A stretch of 64,000 nucleotides of DNA from Sialis fuliginosa (lineage: Eukaryota; Arthropoda; Insecta; Megaloptera; Sialidae). Position numbers and translations under genes: made by a program. Below are positions 22,479 to 34,060 of this stretch, in pieces. Position 1 is the first letter of the stretch. Every line of letters starts with the position of its first letter. Location: positions 5,208,001-5,272,000 of the forward strand of contig OY540821.1 of assembly GCA_961205875.1 (NCBI GenBank), given 5' to 3'. The notes beneath the pieces were generated by a model. The model saw only the letters and a program-made list of their open reading frames with translations, did no database searches and was not told the origin of the DNA.

Positions 22479-23121
22479 CAGGGCCGGATTAAGCAAGCGC
22501 GGGGCCCGTAGCAAAAGTTATAAAGAGGCCCTTGGCAGTGGCGGGGGGGGGGGAAACTCGGGGAGTAAATCGATAGCTTCACCCACTCCCCCTGAAAAAA
22601 GTCAATAGGATTTTTTTTGCACATTAAGCGGGCGTCACCCCCTGTGAATTTTTAATGACACAAAAAATATCATCATGTTGAAATTTTAATTCAACAATTA
22701 GAAAGCACAAACTTTTAAATGTACTTTGGAACACGCAAATTAAATGAATTTTCGCGGAAATATAACTGTTTGAAAATTAGAATTTTTTGTTTTGCTTTTT
22801 TTTTAAATTATGCTTTAATTTTTTTGAGGTGTGTATAATAAAACACCACTTTTACAAACAAAATTTTCTTGATTTGATTTGAGCAAATTTAGAAAAATCA
22901 AAGATCGGAGATTCAAAAATCGATTTTTCGATTAAATCGAATCGAGATCGGAAACTCTAAATTTAAATTATTAATTATTGTAAATTTGGACACCCCGTAT
23001 CAACCATTGGACGGTAAGTGGTAAGTCCAATAAGATATATTTTTCCGCAAAGTCGCGGGGCCCCCAGAGACGCGGGGCCCGTAGAATTTGCTACTCCTGC
23101 TACGTTGTTAATCCGGCCCTG
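22479..23121. mobile_element. hAT-type MITE with perfect 8-bp duplication CCTGTATA
   Basis: The ends CAGGGCCGGATTAA and TTAATCCGGCCCTG are perfect 14-bp inverted repeats. Subterminal GCGGGGCCCGTAG is also inverted at the right end. CCTGTATA occurs at 22471-22478 and 23122-23129. The 643-bp interior has no transposase. The minus-strand open frame 22436-22624 crosses the left border and is not a gene. The perfect duplication points to a fairly recent insertion. Confidence 0.93.
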
Positions 23122-23452
23122 CCTGTATATACATAGTTTAATAATAACTAATTAAGTAGTACGAGTAAATTTAATAATGTATTTTATAATAAATTATACT
23201 GGGTGCCTTTTAATAGCATAGACTTTAATTTATCTAAGTACAAGCGACATACGTGCACAATTTGGGTAGGTTTATTTGGGATAAAGGGTTCTACATAAAC
23301 TATGCATATGCAAATTTCAGAATAATAACTGATGAGTATAAAATATTACTTCATCACTAAATAGTGTGGAAAAGGCAAATCATATAAATGAGACATTGTA
23401 AATTGTGCGTATACAGTGTGTCTCAGGATATGAACAAAAAAAAAGTAAATGC

Positions 23453-24213
23453 AGAGTGCTTCCTCGTGAAAAGTTCACTAAAGGTAGTTAATTATTGAAC
23501 AATTTAAATAAAAACCGATGCTCAGATAAATTGTTTAGAATTGATTAACCATTTAATTTTTATACAATTTTACTAAAAAATATTAGTTCGAAATTTTTCT
23601 AAAAACGCACCTGAATATTTTTAATTTTTTGACAATTTCAATCTAAATCTAAATTTATGCAAACGTCAAAATTACATTTAAAACGTCAAAATGACATTTA
23701 ATATGTCCAAGAAAATATCAATTTAGAAAAATAAAACACGAATTTTTAAAATAAATTGCGATAAATCTTTGTAAGGGAATATTTTACAACAAACGTTGTA
23801 GACACATATTATAGGAAATTTAATGCTCTACAAAAAATATCCTATAAAATTTTCACGTAACATGTGTCATTCTTGAGATATCTTGAAAAAAAAAATATTT
23901 TGAGATGTCACCCCTCCCCTTTACACACGATTTTGAAATGGGACAGTCCTCAAGCCAGACCCAACCATCCGACCAAGTTTCAACAGTATCGGTTCAGTGG
24001 TTCATGAGTTATGCGTGTGACAAGGATTCGGGGGACAGACGGACACACGGAAGGATGGACGGATGGACAGACTGACAGACACGGAACAAAAAGTGTTTGT
24101 CTTGACGTAAATCGGAAAGATCAATTTAAAATTTTGAAATCGGAGGACATTTTTTTTGTCTCAATCTGAAACGATCACAAAGCTTCTCGTATCTTCGATA
24201 TTGCGAGGAAGCA
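23453..24213 (+). repeat. Rep-A copy 4 (full length)
   Basis: It runs from AAGTAAATGCAGAGTGCTTC to GATATTGCGAGGAAGCAA with all blocks in order, including two units of the 20-bp AAAACGTCAAAATGACATTT repeat and the GGAC/GACA tract. Non-coding. Confidence 0.9.
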
Positions 24214-24788
24214 ATAGTCGAATTGGTGATCGAAAGTTTGTTTAGAATGCAATTTTGTATCCCTATACTGAATTTCAGAGCACCTAGAAACCAAGTATCA
24301 CCACGTACAGTTAAAAAAATCCTGTTTAAAGTTTCGAGATTTTTTTTTTCTTAAAATTCGACCGTATTATCATAATAGCTACATTTAAGTTATATTTTAT
24401 TTTTTCTCTAAGATAATTTAAATATATATTTTAGAGCAGTAGTGTAATAAAAGTGCATCAAGGTGCAACAAATTACACTGAACCGTTCCCACGCTAAAAG
24501 TGTACGACTTTTTTATTTAAATGTGAGAACATAAATTTTTCACAAGCTACTAAACATAGGGTATTTTTGTTGTGAAAATCTCGGCATTTCCATAATTTAT
24601 ACATGAAAATACAAATCTGTCGCACAGCTACAATATACAATATATCAAAATACATATATAACTGTACAGGTGTCTACAAAGTCATTGAACTAAATTTACA
24701 ATACTATCTATAATTGTTAACTAAATTGTTGTTTTCTTATACCCATATATATGAAATACGTATAAGTTGATTTTTTTCGAATTCCGGA

Positions 24789-25565
24789 TTTTGCTTTCTC
24801 GTAATATCGAAGATACGAGAAGCTTTGTGATCGTTTCAGATTGAGACAAAAAAAATGTTCTCCGATTTCAAAATTTTAAATTGATCTTTCCGTTTCACGT
24901 CAAGACAAACACCTTTCGTTCCGTGTCTGTCTGTCTGTGCGTCCGTCCATCTGTCCACTGAATCCTTGTCACACGCATAACTCATGAACCACTGAACCGA
25001 TATTATTGAAACTTGGTCGGATGGTTGGATCTGGCTTGAGGACGGTCACATTTCAAAATCGTGTGTAAGGGGTAGGGGTGACAACTCAAAATATTTATTT
25101 TTTCAAGATATCTCAAGAATGACACATGTTACGTGAAAATTTTATAGAATATTTTTTGTAGAACATTAAAATTCCTATAATATGGGTCTAAAACGTTTGT
25201 TGTAAAATATTCCCTTTATCTCAATTTATTTTAAAAATTCGTGTTTTGTTTTTCTAAATTGATATTTGCTTGGACATGTTAAATGTCATTTTGACGTTTT
25301 AAATGTCATTTTGGCGTTTTACATGTCATTATGACGTTTGCTTAAATTTTGATTTAGATTGAAACAAAAAATTAAAAATATACGAAAACATAATCAGGTG
25401 CGTTTTAAGAAAAATTTCGAACTAATATTTTTTAGTAAAATTGTATAAAAATTAAAAGGTTTACCAATTGTAAGCAATTTATCTGAGCATCGGTTTTTAT
25501 TTAAATTGTTCAATAATTAACTACCTTTAGTAAATTTTGGACGAGGAAGCACTGTGCATTTACTT
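24789..25565 (-). repeat. Rep-A copy 5 (full length)
   Basis: This is a full-length reverse copy, facing copy 4 in inverted orientation about 575 bp away. It runs from TTTTGCTTTCTCGTAATATC to GAGGAAGCACTGTGCATTTA, with three units of the 20-bp repeat. Together, copies 4 and 5 form a potential long hairpin of about 760-bp arms. Confidence 0.9.
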
Positions 25566-26735
25566 TGTAGATTTCTTTATAAAATTACCCTGAATCCATT
25601 CTGACTATTTTCGCCATGATTTCTGTGTCGGTCGGTCTGATAACGCTGGAACACAAATATGAAAAACTGTAGATGGGTGAAATTTTCTATTAAAGCTTAA
25701 TTTTTGTCTGGCAAGAAACGGTGTGAATTAAAGAAAAATTATCAATTTGAAAATTGTAGATAATATTATTTACTATAGCTTATGTTAATTTTTATTTATT
25801 TATTATATTTCAAATGGTTCATAACAGAGAAGAAATATCTGCCATGAGTGTCATGGGACTTTCTTATACGTATTACAGAGATTGAATAGTGTACGTGTTT
25901 GCCATAGATACCATGGGACTTTCTTATACGTAATAGTGAGAGTGAACAGTGAGTGATTCTAATTAATTAAGAAAATAAATCTTGTTTTTTCTTCACTATC
26001 AATATTACGTAAAAGAAAGTCCCGTACCTTCCATGGCAGATATTATTACTATAGTATAGACAGTGTTTATAAATTTGATGTATGAGCAATATACCATATC
26101 TCAAAATATATAGGTGATTATAAAGTCCTAGCACTGTACTTATTATAATTGTTCATTAACTTATATTATTATAGTATATAGAGGGTTTATAAATCTGGTC
26201 TAAAAAAATGTGGAATAACAATTTTTAAAGTATATTTTATGTGTAAAATTATAAAAACAATCCTTAGAAAACAGGATTAAATTATTTTTGTTAAGATGAA
26301 AAAAAAAACTATGTAAAAAATTGGATGGGATATTTTATATTTTAAAATACCCACCTTGAGGCTAAAATAAGTATATGCGACGTTTAGGGATTATATGATT
26401 ATAAAAACAATGCCGTTCTATACTTTAAATTTTAACACTTTTTACCCTTATACCTAGAAGTCGATTTATTTATTATTTAATTATTAAATAATATCTTGTA
26501 ATAATATAACGTATACCGGGTCTTCATTTGAAACCTTACCACCTGAATATAAATAAAACAAAATACCGAAAGTTAGCAAAAATTCTGTAATAATTTACCA
26601 AGTTTATTAAATCAAAACAAATATTTTTGTCTACTTTTTCTCTAAAGTTGATGATTTCCAAATTAAAAATTAAAAATTGGAGGCATAAAAAATGTATATT
26701 ATCTAAAACCATACCGCAATAAAAAAACATCTGCC
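25566..26735. other. AT-rich stretch, short local repeats only
   Basis: The box ATGGGACTTTCTTATACGTA occurs twice, near 25853 and 25913, and inverted near 26003 (TACGTAAAAGAAAGTCCCGT). Similar TTTCTTATAC(G/T) and AGAAAGT boxes occur near 22050, 42170 and 62901, suggesting another dispersed element. No gene or clear element borders were seen. Confidence 0.45.
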
Positions 26736-26852
26736 AAGTAAATGCACAGTGCTTCCTCGTGCTAAATTCACCAAAGATAATTAATTATTGAACAATTTAA
26801 ATAAAAACCGATGCTCAGATAAATTGTCTGGAATTGGTTAACCATTTATTTT
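26736..26852 (+). repeat. Rep-A copy 6 (5' tip)
   Basis: It carries only the first ~117 bp of Rep-A, from AAGTAAATGCACAGTGCTTC to TTGGTTAACCATTTA. The flank CATCTGCC before it is shared with copies 2 and 9, so the true 5' border may lie a few bases further out. Confidence 0.8.
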
Positions 26853-27274
26853 TACTTAAACTAAAATTTTCAGATTTTAATTTTTCAAATAAACAAACAA
26901 TATGAATAGCAATAAATAATAATTGCATGCTTAATGCACACCCTGTATATTTATAAATAGTTTTTATATCGAATCTTGACGGTGAATTTATAAAACGTAT
27001 GTATGTCTCCCCTCCCCCCGCCTTTACCCCCTTAATGTCCCGAATAAGTTATTTATCATATAAACATTATGATGCAGTTTTTCTCAACATATCAGATGGA
27101 AATCCTCTAAGCACTTCTTAATATCTTCAAACAAAAAAAAACTTTATACGTTTTCTTCGAAGTTTTTCTTTCATACTTTTCAACTGTTTTCAAATGTTTC
27201 GTTCAGGGCCGAACTGACTAACTCCACAAAATTAAAGAGTTGATACAATAAATATGTAGTTTGCGATGAGACTT

Positions 27275-27596
27275 ATAAGTTACTTGCACCAGTCTTGAAA
27301 AATACTCCAGTGTTGGACACGGTAATCGTAAAATGAACGGTTTCAGAGAAAAACGCGAAAAACTATGAAAAAATGTAACCCATCTGCCATTTTGTCAAGA
27401 TGGCGGTGGTAGCACAACTCGGATCAGCTCGGACTTTTTGTGGGATGATCAGGGACACTAGTAGAACGTTTCCACCAAAAATCATTTTGGTTCGAATTGG
27501 TTCTGGGTAAAAGTCTAATCTTACTGGACTAAAATATTTGTTGATATTTGTTTACTGTCATTACTGAATCATAATCTATATACACTTAACTATAAT
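27275..27596 (+). mobile_element. Rep-B-like copy interrupted by unrelated DNA
   Basis: The 5' end ATAAGTTACTTGCACCAGTC and the CAGTGTTGGAC block match the subtype at 50301. The inner block ATTTGTTGATATTTG...AATCATAATCTATA is found only after about 215 bp of unrelated sequence (27315-27530), which includes AAGATGGCGGTGG. The 3' half is missing. Confidence 0.6.
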
Positions 27597-27633
27597 AAAA
27601 TAGTATATTTTGAGTTTTGTGTCATAGTAGATA

Positions 27634-27877
27634 AGGTAAATGTACATAATTCCAGCTTAGTATATAATACGGTCTATTTTATTAAAAATTAATAAATAAA
27701 AATAATAATAAGATTTCATTGTCGTTACTTCGGATTTCGAAAAATAACCGAACATATGTAGAATCAATTTCAATTAATATCTTCTATAAAATCTCTTAAA
27801 GTTATCATATTTATAATTTTTTAATAAAATAGGCCGTAATTATGTAGGTACTAATCCATAATTATGTACATTTACCT
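27634..27877. mobile_element. Palindromic TA-flanked MITE
   Basis: TA then AGGTAAATGTACATAATT at the left is mirrored by AATTATGTACATTTACCT then TA (27878-27879) at the right. Similarity continues inward to ACGG(T/C)CTATTTTATTAAAA. It is 244 bp, AT-rich and non-coding. The pattern fits a mariner-type MITE. Confidence 0.85.
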
Positions 27878-27895
27878 TACTTATCATTTTTTATT

Positions 27896-28225
27896 ATCAA
27901 TTTTAATTTGTTAATAATAGGGGAAGGGGGTCTCGACGGTCTTAGGGCATTTGATAATCTTAAAGTTCATGGTGTAAGCTTTATTTTTAAAAAAGTTGGA
28001 GTCTGTAGGATCGCGCCAAGCTAAGATATTAACTATTCAACCTATTTGTTAATTTATCAATTTTAATTTGTGAATAATAGGGGAAGGGGGTCTCGACGGT
28101 CTTAGGGCATTTGATAATCTTAAAGTTCATGATGTAAGCTTTATTTAAAAAAAAAAGTTGGAGTCTGTAGGATCGCGCCAAGCTGAAATATTACTATTCA
28201 ACTTATTTGTTAATTTATCAATTTT
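27896..28225. repeat. Tandem duplication, 160-bp unit
   Basis: The unit TCAATTTTAATTTGT(T/G)AATAATAGG...GTCTCGACGGTCTTAGGGC...GTCTGTAGGATCGCGCCAAGC occurs at 27896-28055 and 28056-28215, with the start of a third. The few differences indicate a recent duplication. Confidence 0.85.
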
Positions 28226-28255
28226 AATCAACATTTTCGGTGATTTTTGAACATT

Positions 28256-28325
28256 TTTTTAGAGGGGAGCGGGCGGAGAAATAAATCTCGCTTAGGGCGC
28301 CAAACTTGCTAAGGCCGGCTCTGCG
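28256..28325. mobile_element. hAT-like right-end fragment
   Basis: It ends GGCGCCAAACTTGCTAAGG then CCGGCTCTG. The reverse complement, CAGAGCCGGCC, is a typical hAT terminus. No matching left terminus was found upstream, so the element is truncated or its left end has been overwritten by the tandem duplication. Confidence 0.5.
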
Positions 28326-28329
28326 TATA

Positions 28330-29234
28330 TCTCATGTTATTTTATATATAATTGGTTTGTTTCACTGTGTACCTTGTTTATCCCATTGTACCTCATTTTG
28401 CCCTATAGTATATAAATAATACATGACAAACACGCGGCCCGCGGCCCTCCAAAATAAAACATCTCAAAAATAAATTAATAAGACCATTGGATTTTTTCAA
28501 TTTTATTTAACTAATTTTAAAGTAAAGATTTTGATGCGCCCAGGGGTTATTTTAGTGTGTAGTTGTACCTTGTTTCTACAGTTCTAAAAATGAAATGTGC
28601 AGTTGTAAAAATCGATTTGTGTAGTTGAAAATTATAAATGTAGAGAGAAAAAAATGAAAAAGGTCATTACAAACAATAAAAGATACATATATTACAAAAA
28701 AGGTACATCTAATTAAAAAAGTACAAGTAGAAAGAAAAAAAAAGTCATTGCAATTGAAACATAAATATGCTACAAAAAAATCATCCAGTTGAAAAATTAC
28801 ATGTAGAAAACAAAACAAAAAATTAAGGAAAATGTGCAGTTGTAAAATTTTCTTAAAAGATAAGGTCATTTATCTTCAAAATTTAAAAAAACTTATATCA
28901 TTTCGAGTACATTTTGCACACGTGGTTTGGAAAAAAATCAACTTTATCATGTCATTTTCTATAAAACAAATATATTTTAACAAAACTTAAATCCCAAGCG
29001 CATAAAATTTTTAATTTATCTGAAAAAATTTGTCGAATGCGAGTCGAACTTCGAATATTCGTGTCCCGTATCGTAAATATTTTTCCCCTTTAAAAAGCAC
29101 CAACAATTTTAACTCAGGTATTTTATTGGCCCACCATTTATATGATTAAATTATAAAGTCAAAATGGAAATACATCAAAATGTTTGATCTCAACGAAATA
29201 CATAATTGTTTATACGGCTCGTGGTACATACATA
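28330..29234. other. AT-rich stretch with GTAGTTG-type reiteration
   Basis: At about 28570-28870 the motif (G/A)(T/C)AGTTGNAAAA recurs irregularly with AGAAAAAAA runs, giving a minus-strand open frame of 97 codons (28576-28869) that translates into phenylalanine-rich low complexity. It is not called as a gene. Nothing else was recognised. Confidence 0.45.
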
Positions 29235-29633
29235 CAGTGTATTCCAAGTTGATTAAGACATAGGAAATTTAACATGGGGACAATTAGAAATGTTGTAGTA
29301 GCCTTTGGTCAAATTTAACGTCCTGTGATTGGTGTATTTTGAAATGCCGCCTCGATACTAACTGATAAATTTTAAATTAATCAACAGTATTTTGTTTTCA
29401 ACAATAAAATACATTAATGAAATTAAAGAAAGCATCCTAGATAAAATTATAATAGCATTTTTTGGCAGATATAAATTTGAAAACAAAATACTAATTACTA
29501 TTTTATTAAATTTTGTGACGGCATTTCAAAATGCACCAATCACACATTGTTAAATTTGACCAAAGGTTACTACAACACTTCTAATTGCCCCCATGTTAAA
29601 TTTTCTATGACTTAATCAACTTGGAATACACTG
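29235..29633. mobile_element. Mariner-type MITE, about 100-bp inverted repeats
   Basis: TA then CAGTGTATTCCAAGTTGATT at the left is inverted at the right as AATCAACTTGGAATACACTG then TA. Similarity continues through AATTTAACATGGGG, TTTGGTCAAATTTAAC and GTGATTGGTG(T/C)ATTTTGAAATGCCG. At 399 bp the element is about half inverted repeat. Non-coding. Confidence 0.9.
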
Positions 29634-30004
29634 TATATACAAATCGAGTTTGGCACACTTGGTATAAACACATAAAATTAACAATAAAACTACACGCTTC
29701 TAGATGTGAGTAATTTTATCTCTTTGATATCCATCATGGAGAATTGTTTAATATTTATTTTGTTATTTGATATACGGGCTGCAAAAAATGTGTCTCATTT
29801 CGTAATAAATATCATGTTTATTCACGTATATATTTTTTATTACATGAATTATTAGTTTTATGTGTGAAGTTATTTACACCGCCTACTGAATGTTTTTATA
29901 ATTCATAAATTTTCAGAGGGACATAAATTTATTTATGATGAATGAATTTGAAAAATCTAAAAGAGCATTTTTGTTTGTTACATAGGACTGCTCGCTAAGA
30001 CGAG

Positions 30005-30698
30005 TTTTGCTTCCTCGCAATATCGATGATACGAGAAGCTTTGTGATCGTTTTACATTGAGACAAAAAAAAATGTTATCTGATTTCAAAATTTTATATTG
30101 ATCTTTCCGATTCACGTTAAGACAAACACTTTTCGTTCCGTGTCTGTCTGTCTGTCCGTCCGTCCGTCCGTCCGTCCGTGTGTCCGTCCGTCCGTCTGTC
30201 CCCTGAATCCTAGTCACACGCATAACCACTGAGCCGATATTGTTGAAATTTGGTCCCATTTCAAAATCGTGTGTAAGGGGGAAGGGTGACATTCCAAAAT
30301 ATTAATTTTTTCAAGATATCTCAAGAACGACACATGTTACGTGAAAATTTAGTATTTTTTGTAGAGCATTAAATTTCCTATAAAATGGGTCTACAACGTT
30401 TGTTGTAAAATATTCCCTTACAAAGATTTATCTCAATTTATTTTAAAAATTCGTGTTTTGTTTTTCTAAATTGATATTGCTTGGATATATTAAATGTCAT
30501 TTTGGCGTTTGCATAAATTTAGATTTATATTGGAATTGTCAAAAAATTAAAAATATACGAAAACATAATCAGGTGCGTTTTATTCGAACTAATATTTTTT
30601 AGTAAAATTGTATAAAAATTAAATGGTTAACCAATTCCAGGCAAATTATCTAAACACCTTTGGTGAATTTAGCACGAGGAAGCACTGTGCATTTATTT
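30005..30698 (-). repeat. Rep-A copy 7
   Basis: This reverse copy has both ends but small internal deletions: one unit of the 20-bp repeat remains, and part of the region before the 5' end is gone. The long open frame on the minus strand at 29978-30292 reads through its microsatellite and is not a gene. Confidence 0.88.
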
Positions 30699-30700
30699 GA

Positions 30701-30890
30701 GTGATTCAGGGGACAGACGGACACACACACGGACGGATGGACAGACAGACAGCCACGGAACGAAAAATGTTTGTCTTGACGTGAAACGGAAAGATCAATT
30801 TAAGATTTTGAAATCGGTGAACATTTTTTTTGTCTCAATCTGAAACGATTACAAAACTTCTCGTATCTTCGATATTGCGAGGAAGCAAAA
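30701..30890 (+). repeat. Rep-A copy 8 (3' tip)
   Basis: It starts inside the microsatellite region (GATTCAGGGGACAGACGGAC) and ends GATATTGCGAGGAAGCAAAA. It abuts the 5' end of copy 7 in opposite orientation, giving a head-to-middle pair. Confidence 0.85.
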
Positions 30891-31093
30891 TGTACCTAAT
30901 TGATTCTTTCAGATTTTCGAACTAATTTTCTTTTTTTTACGCGGTTTTCAACCTTTTTTAATTGATTGATTTGATTTAACACGGTTTTAAAAGAATATCG
31001 AACGTATCCCTTTTTTACAATGTCTTTATTAAAGCAATTTCTCATACGCGATTTACTGTAGAACATATCTAAAGCATTAAAAGAGGCTATACT

Positions 31094-31597
31094 CAGGGGG
31101 GCTCAATTTTTTTCGACTCCCTTTTCCCTTATATAAGACAAAATAATAATACCGTGTACCCCCCCCCCCCCCCCCCAAGAAAGTTGACGTAAGAAACTTT
31201 TTTCATTAACAATTTTTCCTTAATACAGACCTCACCTAATTAATTTGTATACTATATGATCGACTATTAAAATATCTACAACAATTCTGCAAATAAACTC
31301 CTTCATTACGTTTTATTGTGCTTTTATTTGTGTACAAAATAAATTTTTATATTTTATATATTTCACTTGCCTAAACGATTAACTTTCCAAAAACCTCCAT
31401 AATTCTAATAATTTTTCATAATGACAACATTATTTTACAAAATATACTCACTAACATATTGGCAACCTATAAAATAATCCGTTAAATCTTAATGTATAAA
31501 CTTAAATATTCATCATTTATTGGGGGGGCTCAGTCCCCCCGACGGTAATATTGGGGGGGGCTTGAGCCCCTTAAGCCCCATGGAGTCGGCGCCCCTT
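31094..31597 (-). mobile_element. hAT-type MITE, perfect 8-bp duplication GCTATACT
   Basis: The right end GGAGTCGGCGCCCCTT is the inverse of the left end of the sister copy at 40154. The left end here is CAGGGGGGCTCAATTTT. GCTATACT is found on both sides (31086-31093 and 31598-31605). It contains poly-C at 31159-31177 and poly-G tracts, and TCGGCGCC. Non-coding, 504 bp. Confidence 0.88.
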
Positions 31598-31699
31598 GCT
31601 ATACTGCATCTAAATTCGAATAAGAAATAAGACAAATAATTTTTTGAAAAATCGATGAACAAATAATAATTTTCACAGCTTGTACCCAGACATATAATC

Positions 31700-31900
31700 T
31701 GAACAGTCCACATTGTTTGGGTTCATATCCCGGCCCCCCCGTTGGGTTATTTATACGCAAAAAATACGGCACTAACGCTTGTGCAGTCTGTACTATAAAT
31801 CTACCGATTGCAGCGGAATGGTATGAGAAGGGGGCGAAAGGGGGTATTTCGGGCGAAGTGTTAAAATCTCGAATGACCTACATATGCATGCACCGATACA
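31700..31900. other. Moderately GC-rich unclassified block
   Basis: TTTGGGTTCATATCCCGGCC is followed by GATTGCAGCGGAATGGTATG and GGGGGCGAAAGGGGG. The first block vaguely resembles a pol III B box, but no A box at the right spacing was found. An 87-codon open frame (31717-31980) shows no recognisable domain. It could be the 5' part of an interspersed retroelement. Confidence 0.3.
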
Positions 31901-32122
31901 AATCTGTTTGTTTTTTTCTTATCAATGATATTAAAGTGTTTGCACAAAGTATACAGTTTGATCGCATATTCACAGGATGAACGTAAAAACCTCACGGTGC
32001 ATTGTTATATGTGTGAGAGTAGGAGGGGGTGGGGTGGGGAAGGATCTTTAAGAGTCGCCTTATGAAGTAGATAGATAAATTTTTTAAAGTAATGTTTTTT
32101 TTTTATAGATTTTTCTGATATA

Positions 32123-32837
32123 TCTATATATATATAAATGAATGTTCGTTTGTGTGTGGCTTATAGACTCCGAAATTACTGAACCGATTTCAATGCGGTT
32201 TTCACCAATAGTTAGATGATTTTTGTGAGCAGTATCGGGGCTAATAATATTTTATGAAAATCTAAGATTTAACATCAAAAGATTAAAGAGATTCTTTTGC
32301 ATAGCGTCTTTTGTTTCTATGATGTCAGAGCTTAGAACTGTCATTTATATAAAAACACAGTAGCCATGGAATATATGACGCTAAAAACAATTACTATATG
32401 TGAATGTCAGTTTAAATCATGATACCTACAAATAGGTATATATCTTTCCACCATGAGTTTGAATGAAAAAATATGCATTTTACAATATAAATAAACGGAT
32501 TTTTATAAATTACAATAAAGAACTTCCAAGAAAGGTAACCTATTTATTTATTTTTGATTTTCATACAAATTCTAAGATAAGACCTGGTGTTTCCTGGGAG
32601 AAAAAATATTTTTACACGATTTTTTCAATAACTACTGAATGGATTTTATTCCGGTTTTCACTAATGGATAGGTTAAGTTTAGGTGTATAATTTGTGGATA
32701 TTTTGGGTAAATTTCATGAAGCCGGAAAAAACAATTCGTGGTGAACCGTGTGTTGTTAGCATGTTGGGTGGACATGTCGGGTGGGCATGATTACTTTATG
32801 TTTAATTAAATTAATATCCACCGGGCCAATGCGCTAG
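32123..32837 (+). mobile_element. Helitron, A|TC...CTAG|T
   Basis: It starts TCTATATATATATAAATG after an A and ends GGGCCAATGCGCTAG before a T, the hallmark of rolling-circle Helitron insertion between A and T. It has no inverted repeats and no target duplication. Inside are two copies of the phrase CTGAA(C/T)(C/G)GATTT...CGGTTTTCAC at about 32180 and 32636. No Rep/helicase ORF is present, so it is non-autonomous (715 bp). Confidence 0.75.
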
Positions 32838-32912
32838 TAATAATATAAAACTGCGAAATATCGAATGCTTATAGTCTGTTTCATTTAAGATTGCAGTGGT
32901 TGGCGAGGATTA

Positions 32913-33585
32913 AGGCAGCCACACAAGTAACGATATACTTGCGCAAGTTTAGACTTGCGCAAGTATATCGATTCGTGTGTGGGATGATTTTTGTGCAAAT
33001 TTCTAAACTTTGTACAAGTTTTAAAAAGTATTCGATTTTCGATTCCGAAACTTGTACGGTTACTTTCACTTGTGCAGTAGATTGCGCAAAAATCTTCCAA
33101 CACACGTTACTGTATACTTGCGCAAGCAGGCCCGGATTTACCATGCAGGCAGAGTAGGCAGCTGCCTAGGGCGGCAAGAATTGAAGGGCGGCAAAATTTG
33201 GTGGAAACTTTGAAAACTTGTTATATTCGTGGGAATTGAATTTGATTTTGATTCCTTTATCGATGAGTTTGCCATCCGAAAATCGAGAAGTAAAAATTTT
33301 AACCCATAAGCAATAATTTCTCTATACATGTAACTCAAGCAGGACTAAAAAAAAGGTCTTTCAGTGTTTCCTAATGTAACTATATAAAAATTTATAAAAT
33401 TTGAAACCGACGCGACCAAAAAAAAAAAGGTCCTGAGTTTTATTAAAAAAAAGTTTTATTAAACTGTTAGTTTCGAGGGGAGGGGCGGCAATTCTCGTAA
33501 CTGCCTAGATGTGGCAAAGTTCTAAATCCGGGCCTGTGCGCAAGTCTAAACTTGCGCAATTATATCGTTGCGTGTGTGGCTGCCT
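32913..33585. mobile_element. PIF/Harbinger-type MITE with TTA duplication
   Basis: AGGCAGCCACACA at the left is inverted at the right, with TTA on each side (32910-32912 and 33586-33588). About 50 bp of inverted similarity includes ACGATATA and TTGCGCAAGTTTAGACTTGC. Each terminus is itself a near-palindrome built on TTGCGCAAG, so single ends fold back. Overlapping short open frames on both strands (32881-33157) mirror the palindrome and are not genes. The hAT MITE at 33127 is inserted within it. Confidence 0.88.
33127..33536. mobile_element. Nested hAT-type MITE, duplication TGCGCAAG
   Basis: The ends CAGGCCCGGATTTA and TAAATCCGGGCCTG are perfect inverted repeats. GGGCGGCAA boxes lie just inside both ends. 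TGCGCAAG is duplicated at 33119-33126 and 33537-33544. It is inserted in the PIF/Harbinger-type MITE and therefore younger. It is 410 bp and non-coding. Confidence 0.93.
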
Positions 33586-33850
33586 TTAGATGGTATGATT
33601 CATACAGGCACTATTCTATGAATAATTTTTTTTAATATGTATATGAAAAGTTTAAATGAAACCCTTTAGGTCCACACAATCATCTTCCCAACACGGTATG
33701 ATTATAAATACTTGAATACTGATTATTTATTGTTTCCATATAGTTTATGTGAATATTTTTTTAATATGTATATGAAAGTCACTGACTGTCTTATCAAGTT
33801 GAAAATTTATTCTACACAATTATTTACTACATAATATTATTCAATACTTC

Positions 33851-34060
33851 ACAGTTTAGGCAGCGGAAAGAGTGCGTTGCCGGCAAACTTTTTTCCGACT
33901 TGATTTACTATAGTTGTCACTGCTTATTCCTTATGTTACCTAACGTAACAAAATATGTACTAAAACCTGATCAATGAATTTAAAAAAAAAACACGTAAAT
34001 CATAAATCATTTCAGTAATGATAAGCGCACTAACGGACAGACAGACAGATAGACGTTGCA
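33851..34060 (-). mobile_element. Helitron fragment, family of 42895/44854
   Basis: It contains the inverted forms of GGTAGCATAAG, GTTACGTTAGGT and GACGATAATAGTAAA as TTATGTTACCTAACGTAAC and GCCGGCAAACTTTTTTCCGA. It then ends in a GACAGACAGACAGATAGACG tract. Both Helitron termini are missing. Confidence 0.65.

Noticed and set aside
28576-28869. 97-codon minus-strand open frame with hydrophobic character
   Set aside because: Phenylalanine-rich low-complexity translation of an A-rich reiterated stretch, with no supporting features.
31715-31735. GGTTCATATCCCGG as a tRNA/SINE B box
   Set aside because: No A box or cloverleaf could be found upstream at the required distance.
32881-33157. Overlapping open frames on both strands
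   Set aside because: They result from palindromic transposon ends; stops are simply absent in the mirrored TTGCGCAAG repeats. No protein feature is seen.
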